DNA from: Microcaldota archaeon
Lineage (GTDB): Archaea > Micrarchaeota > Micrarchaeia > Micrarchaeales > Micrarchaeaceae
Direction: 5' to 3'
Assembly: GCA_021801355.1 (NCBI GenBank)
Contig: JAJYYB010000018.1
Coordinates: 1 to 64,000 of the forward strand
Length of the DNA: 64,000 nucleotides
The position numbers were made by a program, and so were the translations under genes. Shown piece by piece: positions 51,934 to 59,714 of the stretch. A model generated the notes under the pieces. It worked only from the letters and a program-made list of their open reading frames with translations, had not been told where the DNA came from and searched no databases. Every line of letters begins with the position of its first letter. The stretch's first letter is position 1.

Positions 51934-53184
51934 ATGTTTTCCGCACCGCTATCAGTCATAGTCCTAGCTATCGTATTTGTACTGATAGCCGTAAGGAGGG
52001 TGGGCACATTGAGGCTGCAGATATGGCAGGTCATGCTCGCCGGAGCCATAGCAGTGCTGCTTACGGGCCAGATCTCGCCGCTGACAGCTATATCATATGT
52101 TGATCCGACAGTAATAGTGTTCCTTCTCGGGATCTTTGTGGTTGGGCAGGCGCTGACCGAGAGCGGGTATATGCAGTATCTCTCATATAGATTGTTCAGA
52201 AGGGCGAAATCGGTTGACTCCCTTGTTTTGCTCATACTTTTTGCCATGGGGCTAGCCTCGGCATTCCTGATGAATGATACATTGGCAATAATAGGCACGC
52301 CGGTAATGCTGTTCTTCGCTGCCAGGGAGCGCATAAACCCTAAGCTTATGCTTATGGCGCTGGCTTTTGCGGTGACGATAGGAAGCGTTGCGAGCCCGAT
52401 AGGCAACCCCCAGAATCTGCTCATAGCATCGAGCGGGCTCCTGGGCGCCGAACCCTTCGCCACGTTCTTCGCGAGACTGGCCATACCTACCGTGATCAAC
52501 CTGCTGATAGCGTTCGCACTGCTTAGGCTATTCTATAGGGATGAGTTCAGAGGCAGAAGGCTCGCCCATGAGAGCATCAAGATTAAGGACGTGAAGTTGG
52601 CAGGGATATGCAAGATATCGCTATCGCTGCTTGTAATATCGATAATAGCTTACATTACCACGTTGTCGCTCAAAATCGACATGGGCTTCAACCTTGCCTA
52701 TATAGCGGTCATATCTGCGGCGCCTATCCTCATTCTGAGCGAGAAGAGGGCGCGGATAGTCAGGGACATAGACTGGGGCACAATAGTGTTCTTCATAGCG
52801 CTGTTCATCCTCGTCGGGAGCGTGTGGCAGTCCGGATTCATTAACACGCTCATGCAAGGCTCGGGCATAAATTTTGACTCTATGCCGGCAATATTCGGGG
52901 TGAGCATCATAGGCAGCCAGTTCATCTCCAACGTACCGATGGTGCTGCTCTATCTCAAGCTCCTGTCTTTAACGAAGCTGCCGGTAGCCGCGGTTATGGC
53001 TCTGGCTGCTGGAAGCACCATAGCCGGGAACATGTTCATACTCGGAGCCGCTAGCAACGTCATAATAGTCCAGAACGCGGAAAAACGGAGCGGACAGACC
53101 CTGACGTCCCTCGATTTCGCGAAGATAGGCATACCGCTCACTATCCTGAGCGCCCTGGTGTATTGGGCCTTCCTCTCGTTATAA
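51934..53184 (+). CDS. ArsB/NhaD-type anion permease
   Basis: The product is a ten- to eleven-TM transporter of the ion-transporter superfamily: LGIFVVGQALTESGYM, FLMNDTLAIIGTPVMLFF and VASPIGNPQNLLIASS (the clamshell repeat with SPIGNPQN) followed by a second-half ISNVPMVLLYLK and GAASNVIIVQNAEK. Substrate could be arsenite, dicarboxylate or Na+/H+; undetermined. ATG 51934 chosen; TTG 51910 adds eight residues. It ends just before the tRNA-Ala integration site. Confidence 0.85.
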   Translation: MFSAPLSVIVLAIVFVLIAVRRVGTLRLQIWQVMLAGAIAVLLTGQISPLTAISYVDPTVIVFLLGIFVVGQALTESGYMQYLSYRLFRRAKSVDSLVLLILFAMGLASAFLMNDTLAIIGTPVMLFFAARERINPKLMLMALAFAVTIGSVASPIGNPQNLLIASSGLLGAEPFATFFARLAIPTVINLLIAFALLRLFYRDEFRGRRLAHESIKIKDVKLAGICKISLSLLVISIIAYITTLSLKIDMGFNLAYIAVISAAPILILSEKRARIVRDIDWGTIVFFIALFILVGSVWQSGFINTLMQGSGINFDSMPAIFGVSIIGSQFISNVPMVLLYLKLLSLTKLPVAAVMALAAGSTIAGNMFILGAASNVIIVQNAEKRSGQTLTSLDFAKIGIPLTILSALVYWAFLSL

Positions 53185-53360
53185 AGCGATATGCGATATG
53201 CCTTTTGGCAAATTATATCTGTGGCTGCCTTCTATCGGACTGTATGCAAACGTCCTATGATAATCGCTTTTAAATGCGTATCAGATGCGGTAACCGCACC
53301 CAGGCCCGGCGGCGGATCTGGCGCAGGAATTCCCGCTTAATAGCGTGAGTGGACTTGGCT

Positions 53361-53399
53361 GGGATCGCACCCGCGACCTTCCGCTTGCAAAGCGGACGC
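53361..53399 (-). repeat. Attachment site copy 1 (tRNA-Ala 3' part)
   Basis: A 39-bp core is identical to 55144-55182 and to 59624-59662 inside tRNA-Ala, including the anticodon loop and T arm. The flank to the left is degenerate (GTGGACTTGGCT for GTGGACTCTGCG), suggesting the oldest site. Confidence 0.85.
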
Positions 53400-53458
53400 T
53401 GGTGTAGCTTTTTCGTCTAGCTCTTGTTTCATTTTACCACAGTGTATCTTGTTTTCAA

Positions 53459-53502
53459 AGACGCGAACATCTGTGTCTTCGCACACAGATAATAGCGCGT
53501 CT
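53459..53502. repeat. Nested inverted repeat, copy 1
   Basis: AGACGCG and CGCGTCT enclose ATCTGTGT-CTTCGC-ACACAGAT, giving an 8-bp perfect stem with a 6-base loop inside a 7-bp outer stem. It is conserved exactly in copy 2 at 55243-55286 although flanking bases vary. Confidence 0.8.
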
Positions 53503-53520
53503 AGAGATATGAATGGATAA

Positions 53521-53547
53521 GGTGCGGTTCCAAGCTGTATTCGCACC
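53521..53547. promoter_or_regulatory. GGTGCG...CGCACC inverted repeat
   Basis: This 27-bp motif recurs at 55057-55083 and 55305-55330, always beside intN or an attachment site, followed by CAG. It may be an integrase arm or repressor site. Further right, CCTTTCCAAAAAGG inverted repeats at 53565-53578 and 53608-53620 recur at 55349-55362. Confidence 0.5.
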
Positions 53548-53667
53548 CAGTGTTTTCGGTCAAGCCTTTCCAAAAAGGTTTGCCGCGCCCAGAGTTTTTG
53601 ATAAAACCTTTCCAAAAAGATTTACCACGATTGGACTGTATTATACTCATCATCATTAAAGTGTTCC

Positions 53668-54951
53668 TCAATACTGCTGCTTAGTTAGAAGCCATTTCCA
53701 TAGTGGGATGCATTCTATGCTTGCTTTATCGAACTTTATGATGGACTCGTAGTCCCATGTTACTATTACCAATCTTTTACAGTTTAGTTCTTTGGAACAG
53801 GAAACCAGCGCATTTATCTCTCTTTCAGCTATTTCATCCCTGGAAGACGCGTACGTTACCTGCACCAGCGCAGACACTCTGTCTGATTCCTTCAAAACAA
53901 AATCAATTTCTTCCTGGGTTTTACTTTTCCAGTAGAAAAGCCTTAATAACGGTGATTCATTCGTAAATCGCATTAGCTCAAGGAACACGCAATTCTCCAT
54001 CAACTTGCCGATATCGCTCGAAAACCTGACTATCTTAGTCAATCCAGTATCGCATACGTACGCTTTCTTAGGCCAACCTTCTCTGGCCTTAACACTGCTT
54101 GAGAACTTATTAAGGAAGAATAATGCTGCAGAATCTTGGATTTTGTCCACATAATCGTACGTTGCATCCTTGCTCATGCTTATACCTGATACTTTGTTCA
54201 TTATGCCATTTATGCTGAACTCTTTTGAGAAATTTTGCAGGAGTTGTTCCAGCAGGAACCTTGCCAATGAGATATTCCTCATCGAATTACGCTCTATTAT
54301 GTCTCTGAACAGTATCAGATCGTAATACTCTTTCAGTATGGACTCCCTGCTCTTCGGATTGAGAGTGGATTCCGGGAAGCCGCCCCATTCGAGATAATCG
54401 CGCAGTGCATTTCTCAATGCCGCAGCGGCATCTTTAGTTATTTTAATGTCATCTTCTTTGCCCTTGGCTTTGAGGTACTCGGCAAAGCTGAAGGGGAGCA
54501 TGAGGTATGTTATCGACCTTCCTCTTAGCTGCGTTGCAATCTCCTTGCTTAGCATTCTGGACGATGAACCGGTTATGTATATTGAGTAAATTCCGGCGTC
54601 CAGTAGTTCTCTCACTATAAGTTCCCAGCCTGAAACATTCTGTATCTCATCGAAAAGCAGGGTAGTAGGAGGTCTTGATGTTATCTCTATATATATTCTT
54701 ATCAAATCTCTTATGTTCTGCGGCTCTATGTTGCGGAGCCGTGTATCCTCAAAGTTGAGGTATAAAACTTTGTCCTTTCCGATTTTGTTTGCAATCTGAT
54801 ACAGGTAATAGGTCTTGCCAGCCCTTCGCGGCCCTATTACGATTGTCGCTCTGCTGCGTATGTTTGACACTCTTAACGTTCTCTCAACGCCGGCCTCTAT
54901 AGACTTACCGATCCATTCTAATACGTAATCTCTCGAAGCTTCCTTATCCAT
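53668..54951 (-). CDS. AAA ATPase with DUF4143 domain
   Basis: Walker A IGPRRAGKTYYLYQI and Walker B TTLLFDEIQNVSGWE belong to the AAA_14 family; ITGSSSRMLSKEIATQLRGR is the arginine/sensor block. The C-terminal DUF4143 part has YVCDTGLTK and YWKSKTQEEIDFVL, a PD-(D/E)XK-like core. Such proteins are frequent in archaea and bacteria and may be mobile or defence linked. Length 427 aa. It is the only intact gene between attachment copies 1 and 2. A TTTAAATATTGTCC region lies upstream. Confidence 0.92.
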   Translation of the reverse strand: MDKEASRDYVLEWIGKSIEAGVERTLRVSNIRSRATIVIGPRRAGKTYYLYQIANKIGKDKVLYLNFEDTRLRNIEPQNIRDLIRIYIEITSRPPTTLLFDEIQNVSGWELIVRELLDAGIYSIYITGSSSRMLSKEIATQLRGRSITYLMLPFSFAEYLKAKGKEDDIKITKDAAAALRNALRDYLEWGGFPESTLNPKSRESILKEYYDLILFRDIIERNSMRNISLARFLLEQLLQNFSKEFSINGIMNKVSGISMSKDATYDYVDKIQDSAALFFLNKFSSSVKAREGWPKKAYVCDTGLTKIVRFSSDIGKLMENCVFLELMRFTNESPLLRLFYWKSKTQEEIDFVLKESDRVSALVQVTYASSRDEIAEREINALVSCSKELNCKRLVIVTWDYESIIKFDKASIECIPLWKWLLTKQQY

Positions 54952-55070
54952 GATAGTATTAAAAGGATAAAATATTTAAATATTGTCCTTTTTAAAAGGA
55001 AATTATTTGAACTCCGCAATCGCTGTTATGGAGCGTTTAGAGATATGAAAGGAGCTGGTGCGGTTCCAAG

Positions 55071-55182
55071 CTGTATTCGCACCCAGACCTGCTTACTGTT
55101 CTGCCGCCGATATTCCTGCTTTTAGAAGAAAGTAGACTCTGCGGGGATCGCACCCGCGACCTTCCGCTTGCAAAGCGGACGC
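55071..55182 (-). repeat. Attachment site copy 2
   Basis: These 112 bp align without gaps to 59551-59662 with about six mismatches. They include the 3' part of tRNA-Ala and about 60 bp downstream of it. To the left lies a partial repeat of the intN flank (55032-55086). Confidence 0.9.
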
Positions 55183-55345
55183 GGGTGCCTAACTTCTCAT
55201 CTAGCATTTGTTCCATTTTAGCACCGTAGATTTTGTTTTCGAAGACGCGAACATCTGTGTCTTCGCACACAGATAATAGCGCGTCTAGAAATATGAAGGA
55301 ATACGGTGCGGTTCTAGCTGTATTCGCACCCAGTGTTTTCGTCAA
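55183..55345 (-). pseudogene. Integrase N-terminal fragment 2 (intN)
   Basis: The frame from 55345 encodes ARTAPYSFIFLDALLSV, CEDTDVRVFENKIYG and AKMEQMLDEKLGTRVRFASG, then continues through the attachment site as RVRSPQSLLSSKSRNIGG. The same frame begins the catalytic part at 59633 (MRSPQSPLSSKSRNIGG). Joining the sites in the excised circle would restore one continuous integrase. The exact start codon is uncertain. Confidence 0.7.
55243..55286. repeat. Nested inverted repeat, copy 2
   Basis: Same nested stem as 53459-53502: AGACGCG-AAC-ATCTGTGT-CTTCGC-ACACAGAT-AATAG-CGCGTCT. It lies inside the intN coding frame. Both copies are identical over the arms. Confidence 0.8.
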
Positions 55346-55652
55346 ACATTTCCAAAAAGGTTTGTCGCACCCAGAGTTTTTGGTAAAGCTTTTCGTAAAA
55401 AGGTTTCATAGGTTGCACATGGCCCTATGCTACGGCAGCTCGTGCGCGCCCAACATCACTTACGAGGTCTAACGTGCGCAAATGCACTGCAAGTCTCCAC
55501 CAGGCATTACTTTAATAAATCCTCAATCATTCGCCTTTCCTCAGCAGTTATACCATATATTTTATATACAAAATTATCAATGGCATTTTCAACTTCAACT
55601 ATTTCGTTTTCTATCTGACTACTATTCGGAAGTACTGTTAAAGAAAAGTTGC

Positions 55653-56195
55653 CTACTTACCATACACGTTTATTTTACCGCCAGTGTGATGGATCTCTCT
55701 TATACCTCCTGGTGGTCTTAAAGGATTTCCATTGCAATCATGTGTTTCTGGGACCCAATGCCTAGCACAAAAGTATCCATCGCAATATCTACATTGGTGA
55801 ACGTCTGCCCAATTATTATATTTCTCATCACAATAGGAGCAAAAATTATCTGTATGATATTTTTTAAACTCTAACTGCTTCTTCTTAAGATACGCTTTTT
55901 TCTCAGATTTCTTCATTTTAGCGAAATCTTCAATATTGAGTTTTTCGTATGGAACTGAATATTTATTTTCTAATTTCTCTATTTGCGTATAATCTTTTTC
56001 CATGGTGGAACATTCAGAATTATGCTTTTCTGGTGCCATATGTCTAGAACAAAAATATTTATTGCAGAACTTGCAAACGTGTTTATCTGTATTATCAAGA
56101 TACCTTTTAGCGCATCTTGCACAATAATTTTTATTGTTAATATGTTTGTGTATAAAGTCTAGTATATCTTTACTTATACTGCTTATAACGCCCAT
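55653..56195 (-). CDS. Double AN1-type zinc-finger protein
   Basis: Two similar zinc fingers occur: CARCAKRYLDNTDKHVCKFC followed by CSRHMAPEKHNSEC, and CSYCDEKYNNWADVHQCRYC followed by CARHWVPETHDC. Cys/His spacing matches AN1 fingers. A helical charged spacer (KMKKSEKKAYLKKKQLEFKK) separates them. AN1 proteins link to stress or protein turnover in eukaryotes and occur in archaeal viruses and plasmids. The gene is AT-rich and carried by the element. ATG 56195 chosen; 180 aa. Confidence 0.85.
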   Translation of the reverse strand: MGVISSISKDILDFIHKHINNKNYCARCAKRYLDNTDKHVCKFCNKYFCSRHMAPEKHNSECSTMEKDYTQIEKLENKYSVPYEKLNIEDFAKMKKSEKKAYLKKKQLEFKKYHTDNFCSYCDEKYNNWADVHQCRYCDGYFCARHWVPETHDCNGNPLRPPGGIREIHHTGGKINVYGK

Positions 56196-56264
56196 ATTAT
56201 TAATTTTAAGCCGGTGTTTTTATTGCTATCTTTCTAGGACACCCTAGCCCTTAAGCCACGCCAG

Positions 56265-56644
56265 CACGTTCATCCTTCGGATTCACGTGGGCTAACGCGC
56301 CAACACGCTGCAAGCCTAGCCATCTAGGCAGTGTAAGGAACCTCAAGGAGCCGATTTTGCCCCCACCCAAAATCGGCTCTGGGCTTATGCAGGCTAAGCC
56401 CAAAACCGGCGTTTTCTTGGGCAAACCTTCTTTCTGAAAAGAAGGTTGGTCGCACGCAGCAGCGAGCAGCCCCGGAGGCTGCGAAGCTGCGCAGGGCGAC
56501 TTTAACCGATTTCTTTAACCGAAATCGTATATTAGCTGTGTAAAGTCGCTCGACGACAGATTTTGGGTCATTTCCGCCTTGTCGTCGGAGCGTGAACTTT
56601 AACCGATTTTCGGGCTTTGGTTAAAGCCCGTTTTGGTTAAAGTT
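56265..56644. repeat. Dense palindromic region of the element (possible origin or structured RNA)
   Basis: The 511-bp gene-free stretch 56196-56707 holds at least nine perfect inverted repeats: 56265-56289 (CACGT..ATCC/GGAT..ACGTG), 56314-56329, 56348-56379 (12-bp arms GAGCCGATTTTG), 56381-56401, 56424-56447 (10-bp arms AACCTTCTTT), 56456-56490 (nested GCAGC and GCAGCC), 56496-56549 (9-bp arms around CGATTTC/GAAATCG), 56551-56587, and 56595-56644 (AACTTTAACC arms around CGGGCTTT-GGTT-AAAGCCCG). CTTTAACCGA recurs three times. No coding frame explains it. Confidence 0.8.
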
Positions 56645-56707
56645 GAAAGCAGGAAAAGTGGCTTATAAAGATGGGATGCGAAATACCGCTTATGGGCCGG
56701 GGAAGCG

Positions 56708-57367
56708 TTGCGTTCGCCCGTCTGGTCGGCTGGCTTGTCGGTAGCCAACCTGCTATTCCTGCACCTGCCGCTTAGCGGCTTCATAGTGCTAGGTTTCATA
56801 CTGCTCTGGGGCTTTGCCGTTGTGCTCATATTCCTGACCTTCATTTACGTGGTGGCTGCCTTCATCTACTCGCTCTTCAGGAGCTACCTGTTCAACTTCA
56901 CCATGTTCACGCTCCTACTGGTAACTCAGTACCTAGCTCCCATGCGGCTAAATCAGGTCATATACCCGCTTTACGTGCTCGGCCTTCTGGCCCTGTTTCT
57001 GGGCCTGGGAGGCTTTGAGGCTTGGTGGGAGCACCACGCCGGCGAGCGCGACAGGAGGCTATTCGAGGAATGGCAAGCACAGGAGAGGGAAAGACGGAAA
57101 AGGCAGCAGGAAGCTAAGAGGGAAAGGAAGAAGCAGCAGGGAGAGGAACCATACCGTAGGCACGATACGGCATGGTGCTATTGGGTGCTAGGGATACCCG
57201 AAACGGCCGCCTTGCAGGAGGTAAAGCAAGCTTACCGCAGGATGGTGCTAAGATACCACCCGGACGTGAACAAGAGCAGGGATGCAGAGGCTAGGATGAA
57301 GGAGATAAACGAGGCGTATGAGAGACTAACTGAGGCATTATATAAGACTGAAAAGAGGAATAACTAA
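56708..57367 (+). CDS. Membrane-anchored J-domain protein
   Basis: Three to four N-terminal hydrophobic segments (about residues 10-105) precede a charged helix (RRLFEEWQAQERERRKRQQE) and a C-terminal J domain (YWVLGIPETAALQEVKQAYRR, LRYHPDVNKS, MKEINEAYERL). HPD is intact. It would recruit a DnaK-like or other ATPase to the membrane. TTG 56708 is the likely start; the exact start is uncertain. It lies on the mobile element beside the palindromic region. Confidence 0.88.
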   Translation: MRSPVWSAGLSVANLLFLHLPLSGFIVLGFILLWGFAVVLIFLTFIYVVAAFIYSLFRSYLFNFTMFTLLLVTQYLAPMRLNQVIYPLYVLGLLALFLGLGGFEAWWEHHAGERDRRLFEEWQAQERERRKRQQEAKRERKKQQGEEPYRRHDTAWCYWVLGIPETAALQEVKQAYRRMVLRYHPDVNKSRDAEARMKEINEAYERLTEALYKTEKRNN

Positions 57368-57418
57368 CGAACCAATCAAGAAATTATAAATATTCGGTAA
57401 GGAGAACTATATAAAGCT

Positions 57419-58606
57419 ATGAAAAAGATACGAAGGTGCAGGGAAATGGCCAAGAATTATGGCAGGAGCATTGGCTTGGAAATGAAGGATTTCAAATATA
57501 TTGATAGCACTGTGGACATCAAGAGCGAAGATAGCGAATGGGGCAACATAAAGACTGGATTATATGAACCACCAGAATACATTGTAAAACTGCTTCTTTT
57601 AGGGGTCATTAAACTCGTTAACTTGGGCCCGTATACCAATAAAGTATATTGGCGAACCCAGTTCAGCTATAGAGGACATTACTTTTTAATCCGTGACTAC
57701 AAGTTTGGCTCGTGGACTATAGAAGGAGAACACAAAAATCCAGAGGCCATAAAGTTAGCTTCAGAGATTGAGAGCAAGATAGGAAAGGCGTCTTTGATGC
57801 TTGACAAAATTTTGAAGCCTGCTATTAACGATCAAATAAAAAAAGATGACTTCTACATTCATAACGAATATTATACCTTGTATAATATCTTCAGATTTTA
57901 TCGCAACAAGATAAAAGTAGTATTAAAAGAAAGAGATAAGATGAAGGCGCCGGTGTGGGATTCTGGCAGTGCACGTGAATTCGGCAGTGCGCTTACAGAA
58001 TATATGAATAAACACGGAAGATATGGAAGTGAAATATCAAATTATTCATTCGCCCTTATCGCGGCATTTTTTTCTCTACAAGAATTTCTTTTTAATGTGT
58101 TCTATGCATTCCAGAATGAGGGAAAGGGGCTTCTTCCATTCATAAAAAAATATGGGTGGAAAGAAAAATTTAAAGATGTATACGGCCCCGTATATAAAGG
58201 AGAAATTAAGCAGCTTCATGATGGACTGCTACAGTTGCGAAATGACTTTCGGAATCCTCTATCGCATGGACTAACAAACGAGACGCGGGTGCTTGTTGTC
58301 TTGGGGGGCACGTTAGTACCCCTATCAATCGAATATCTTTCAAAAGGACCACAATACGATATTCTATTAATTAAAGATGAGGAAGCAAAGCAAATAATTG
58401 ACAGATTTGATAGCATGCTAAAGTATATTTCTAAAACCGACCCGTTCCGTTTCTATATGTTGTACTTAAGAGGCGGATTTACGATTCCTGCAACACAAAA
58501 AGAACTTGCCAAAATAAAGGCGGAAATGACTGATTACAAGAATTTCAAAATGTATGTTGTACGAAGAGCTGAATACGAAAGTGATCGCATGAATCGTGAT
58601 ATTTAA
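57419..58606 (+). CDS. HEPN-like protein on the mobile element
   Basis: The 395-residue product has RNDFRNPLSHG near residue 280, giving the R-x4-H motif (RNPLSH) of HEPN RNases, preceded by helical text typical of HEPN (ALIAAFFSLQEFLFNVFYAF). The remaining parts are not recognised. It could be a toxin or defence RNase protecting the element or its host, or an inactive relative. It is AT-rich. ATG 57419 follows ACTATATAAAGC; ATG 57446 is an alternative. Confidence 0.6.
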   Translation: MKKIRRCREMAKNYGRSIGLEMKDFKYIDSTVDIKSEDSEWGNIKTGLYEPPEYIVKLLLLGVIKLVNLGPYTNKVYWRTQFSYRGHYFLIRDYKFGSWTIEGEHKNPEAIKLASEIESKIGKASLMLDKILKPAINDQIKKDDFYIHNEYYTLYNIFRFYRNKIKVVLKERDKMKAPVWDSGSAREFGSALTEYMNKHGRYGSEISNYSFALIAAFFSLQEFLFNVFYAFQNEGKGLLPFIKKYGWKEKFKDVYGPVYKGEIKQLHDGLLQLRNDFRNPLSHGLTNETRVLVVLGGTLVPLSIEYLSKGPQYDILLIKDEEAKQIIDRFDSMLKYISKTDPFRFYMLYLRGGFTIPATQKELAKIKAEMTDYKNFKMYVVRRAEYESDRMNRDI

Positions 58607-58694
58607 GGAAAACTTAACCTTCTAACGCAAAAACAATAATATAGAGTTGTAGATTGCGCATTGTTTTATCTCGCCATTATTTACGTCGGATTTT

Positions 58695-59633
58695 TTAACT
58701 GATTCTAGAAAGTCTGGCCTTTAAAGTTATGGCTTGATTTACGCTAAATGCGCCGTCTATGTTTTCGTATAGTTGCTTCTTGTTTGTGTTTATGTAGGCC
58801 ATTGTTACGCTGGGCTGTAGGTGCCGGGCGAACTTGCTAGTTAAGAAGACGTTGCCGTTGGTCTGCTCTGCAAAATGCTTTATTGCGTAATGCCGTAAGC
58901 TGTGAGTTGTTAATCTGTGTAGCTTTCTTGAGGATTTTTTCGTTGATGATTCGTCGCTCATGTCATACACCTCATCTAAGCCAGCTTTGTTTATGAATTC
59001 AGTGAACTGGTTGCGCACGTAACCCTCATCCAAGTAAGGCTCCAAGGTGCGGCCTTTGCCCTTTTCTTTGAAGAAAAGGTAGCCAGCCGCGCCTTCTATC
59101 GCCTTCTTGTTTGTGCTGATATAATCCAAAGTCTCCTTAAAGAGCGGAGCGGGAATCAGCAGGGTATCCAGAGTCATAGCTTTCTCTGTCTTTACCACTA
59201 ATTCCCTGGTCTCGAACTTTATGTCCTTTATGTTTATCCTTCTGGCCTCGCCCAGTCTTAAACCTAACTTGGCTTGGTACGAGAAGAGCAAGTGGAACTT
59301 CGGATTCTTTATGACCCTGAAGAAAGCCTGCACCTCTTGCTCGCTGAAGCCCTTGTTTATCGAGCCGTATTTCGGCACACGGTTCTTCTTGAAGCGCTTC
59401 ACGAACTGGGCGGTGACCTGCTTTCTTATTTCCACCAGGTAATGCTTTGGCAGCATTGGTAGTGTGGTCTCTAGGCTCGCTTTTAATGCTTTGTATGCGG
59501 TTTTTGCATCCGAACCGCACGCAAAGGCTTGTGGAATATCGGCTCCTCCACTGTAACCGCACCCAGACCCGCTTACAGTTCTGCCCCCGATATTCCTGCT
59601 TTTAGAAGAAAGTGGACTCTGCGGGGATCGCAC
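58695..59633 (-). CDS. int: SSV-type tyrosine integrase, catalytic part (intC)
   Basis: Catalytic residues are R126 (LGLRLGE), H244 and R247 (THSLRHYA), H271 (ARHLQPS) and Y280 (TMAYINTN), counted from GTG 59633. The first 27 codons are the tRNA-Ala 3' part and its flank, so the frame enters from the attachment site; the true N-terminal piece is at 55183-55345. In the integrated state this part may be untranslated or start internally (for example near SDAKTAYKAL). It catalyses site-specific recombination at tRNA-Ala. Confidence 0.92.
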   Translation of the reverse strand: MRSPQSPLSSKSRNIGGRTVSGSGCGYSGGADIPQAFACGSDAKTAYKALKASLETTLPMLPKHYLVEIRKQVTAQFVKRFKKNRVPKYGSINKGFSEQEVQAFFRVIKNPKFHLLFSYQAKLGLRLGEARRINIKDIKFETRELVVKTEKAMTLDTLLIPAPLFKETLDYISTNKKAIEGAAGYLFFKEKGKGRTLEPYLDEGYVRNQFTEFINKAGLDEVYDMSDESSTKKSSRKLHRLTTHSLRHYAIKHFAEQTNGNVFLTSKFARHLQPSVTMAYINTNKKQLYENIDGAFSVNQAITLKARLSRIS

Positions 59634-59662
59634 CCGCGACCTTCCGCTTGCAAAGCGGACGC
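59551..59662 (-). repeat. Attachment site copy 3 (intact tRNA side)
   Basis: Partner of 55071-55182 (112 bp, about six mismatches). It covers the tRNA-Ala sequence from the anticodon arm to the 3' end and 60 bp beyond, which is also the 5' end of the intC frame. Confidence 0.9.
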
Positions 59663-59684
59663 TCTACTACTGAGCCAAGAGCCC
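59613..59684 (-). tRNA. tRNA-Ala (anticodon UGC)
   Basis: On the minus strand acceptor GGGCTCT pairs with AGAGTCC and the third pair is G3-U70, the alanine identity element. Anticodon arm TCCGC-TTTGCAA-GCGGA gives UGC. T arm GCGGGTGCGATCCCCGC is canonical. Discriminator A; no encoded CCA. The 3' half is the integration target of the adjacent element. Confidence 0.97.
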
Positions 59685-59714
59685 TTTTCGCTAAGAATAA
59701 GAGCGCATAACTAT

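Larger units (their letters stand above)
53400..53615 (-). pseudogene. Integrase N-terminal fragment 1 (decayed)
   Basis: The minus strand encodes DALLSVCEDTDVRVFENK and KMKQELDEK, parallel to fragment 2 at 55183-55345. A one-base deletion after LDEK shifts the frame into ATPASALQAEGRGC through the attachment core. A second shift occurs upstream. It is a relic of an older integration. Confidence 0.6.
53361..59662. mobile_element. Tandem SSV-type integrated element(s) at tRNA-Ala
   Basis: Three direct copies of the 3' part of tRNA-Ala (53361-53399, 55071-55182, 59551-59662) bound the region. An SSV-like integrase is split: its N-terminal fragment lies beside the left and middle copies and its catalytic part starts inside the right copy, whose frame reads through the tRNA. 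This implies two successive or nested integrations, about 1.7 kb and 4.5 kb. Cargo: AAA/DUF4143 ATPase, AN1 zinc finger, membrane J protein and HEPN-like protein. Composition varies, with AT-rich cargo and a GC-rich palindromic stretch. Confidence 0.85.

Noticed and set aside
53337-53615. 92-codon ORF through attachment copy 1 as an intact gene
   Set aside because: Comparison with copy 2 shows frameshifts; it is a decayed integrase fragment.
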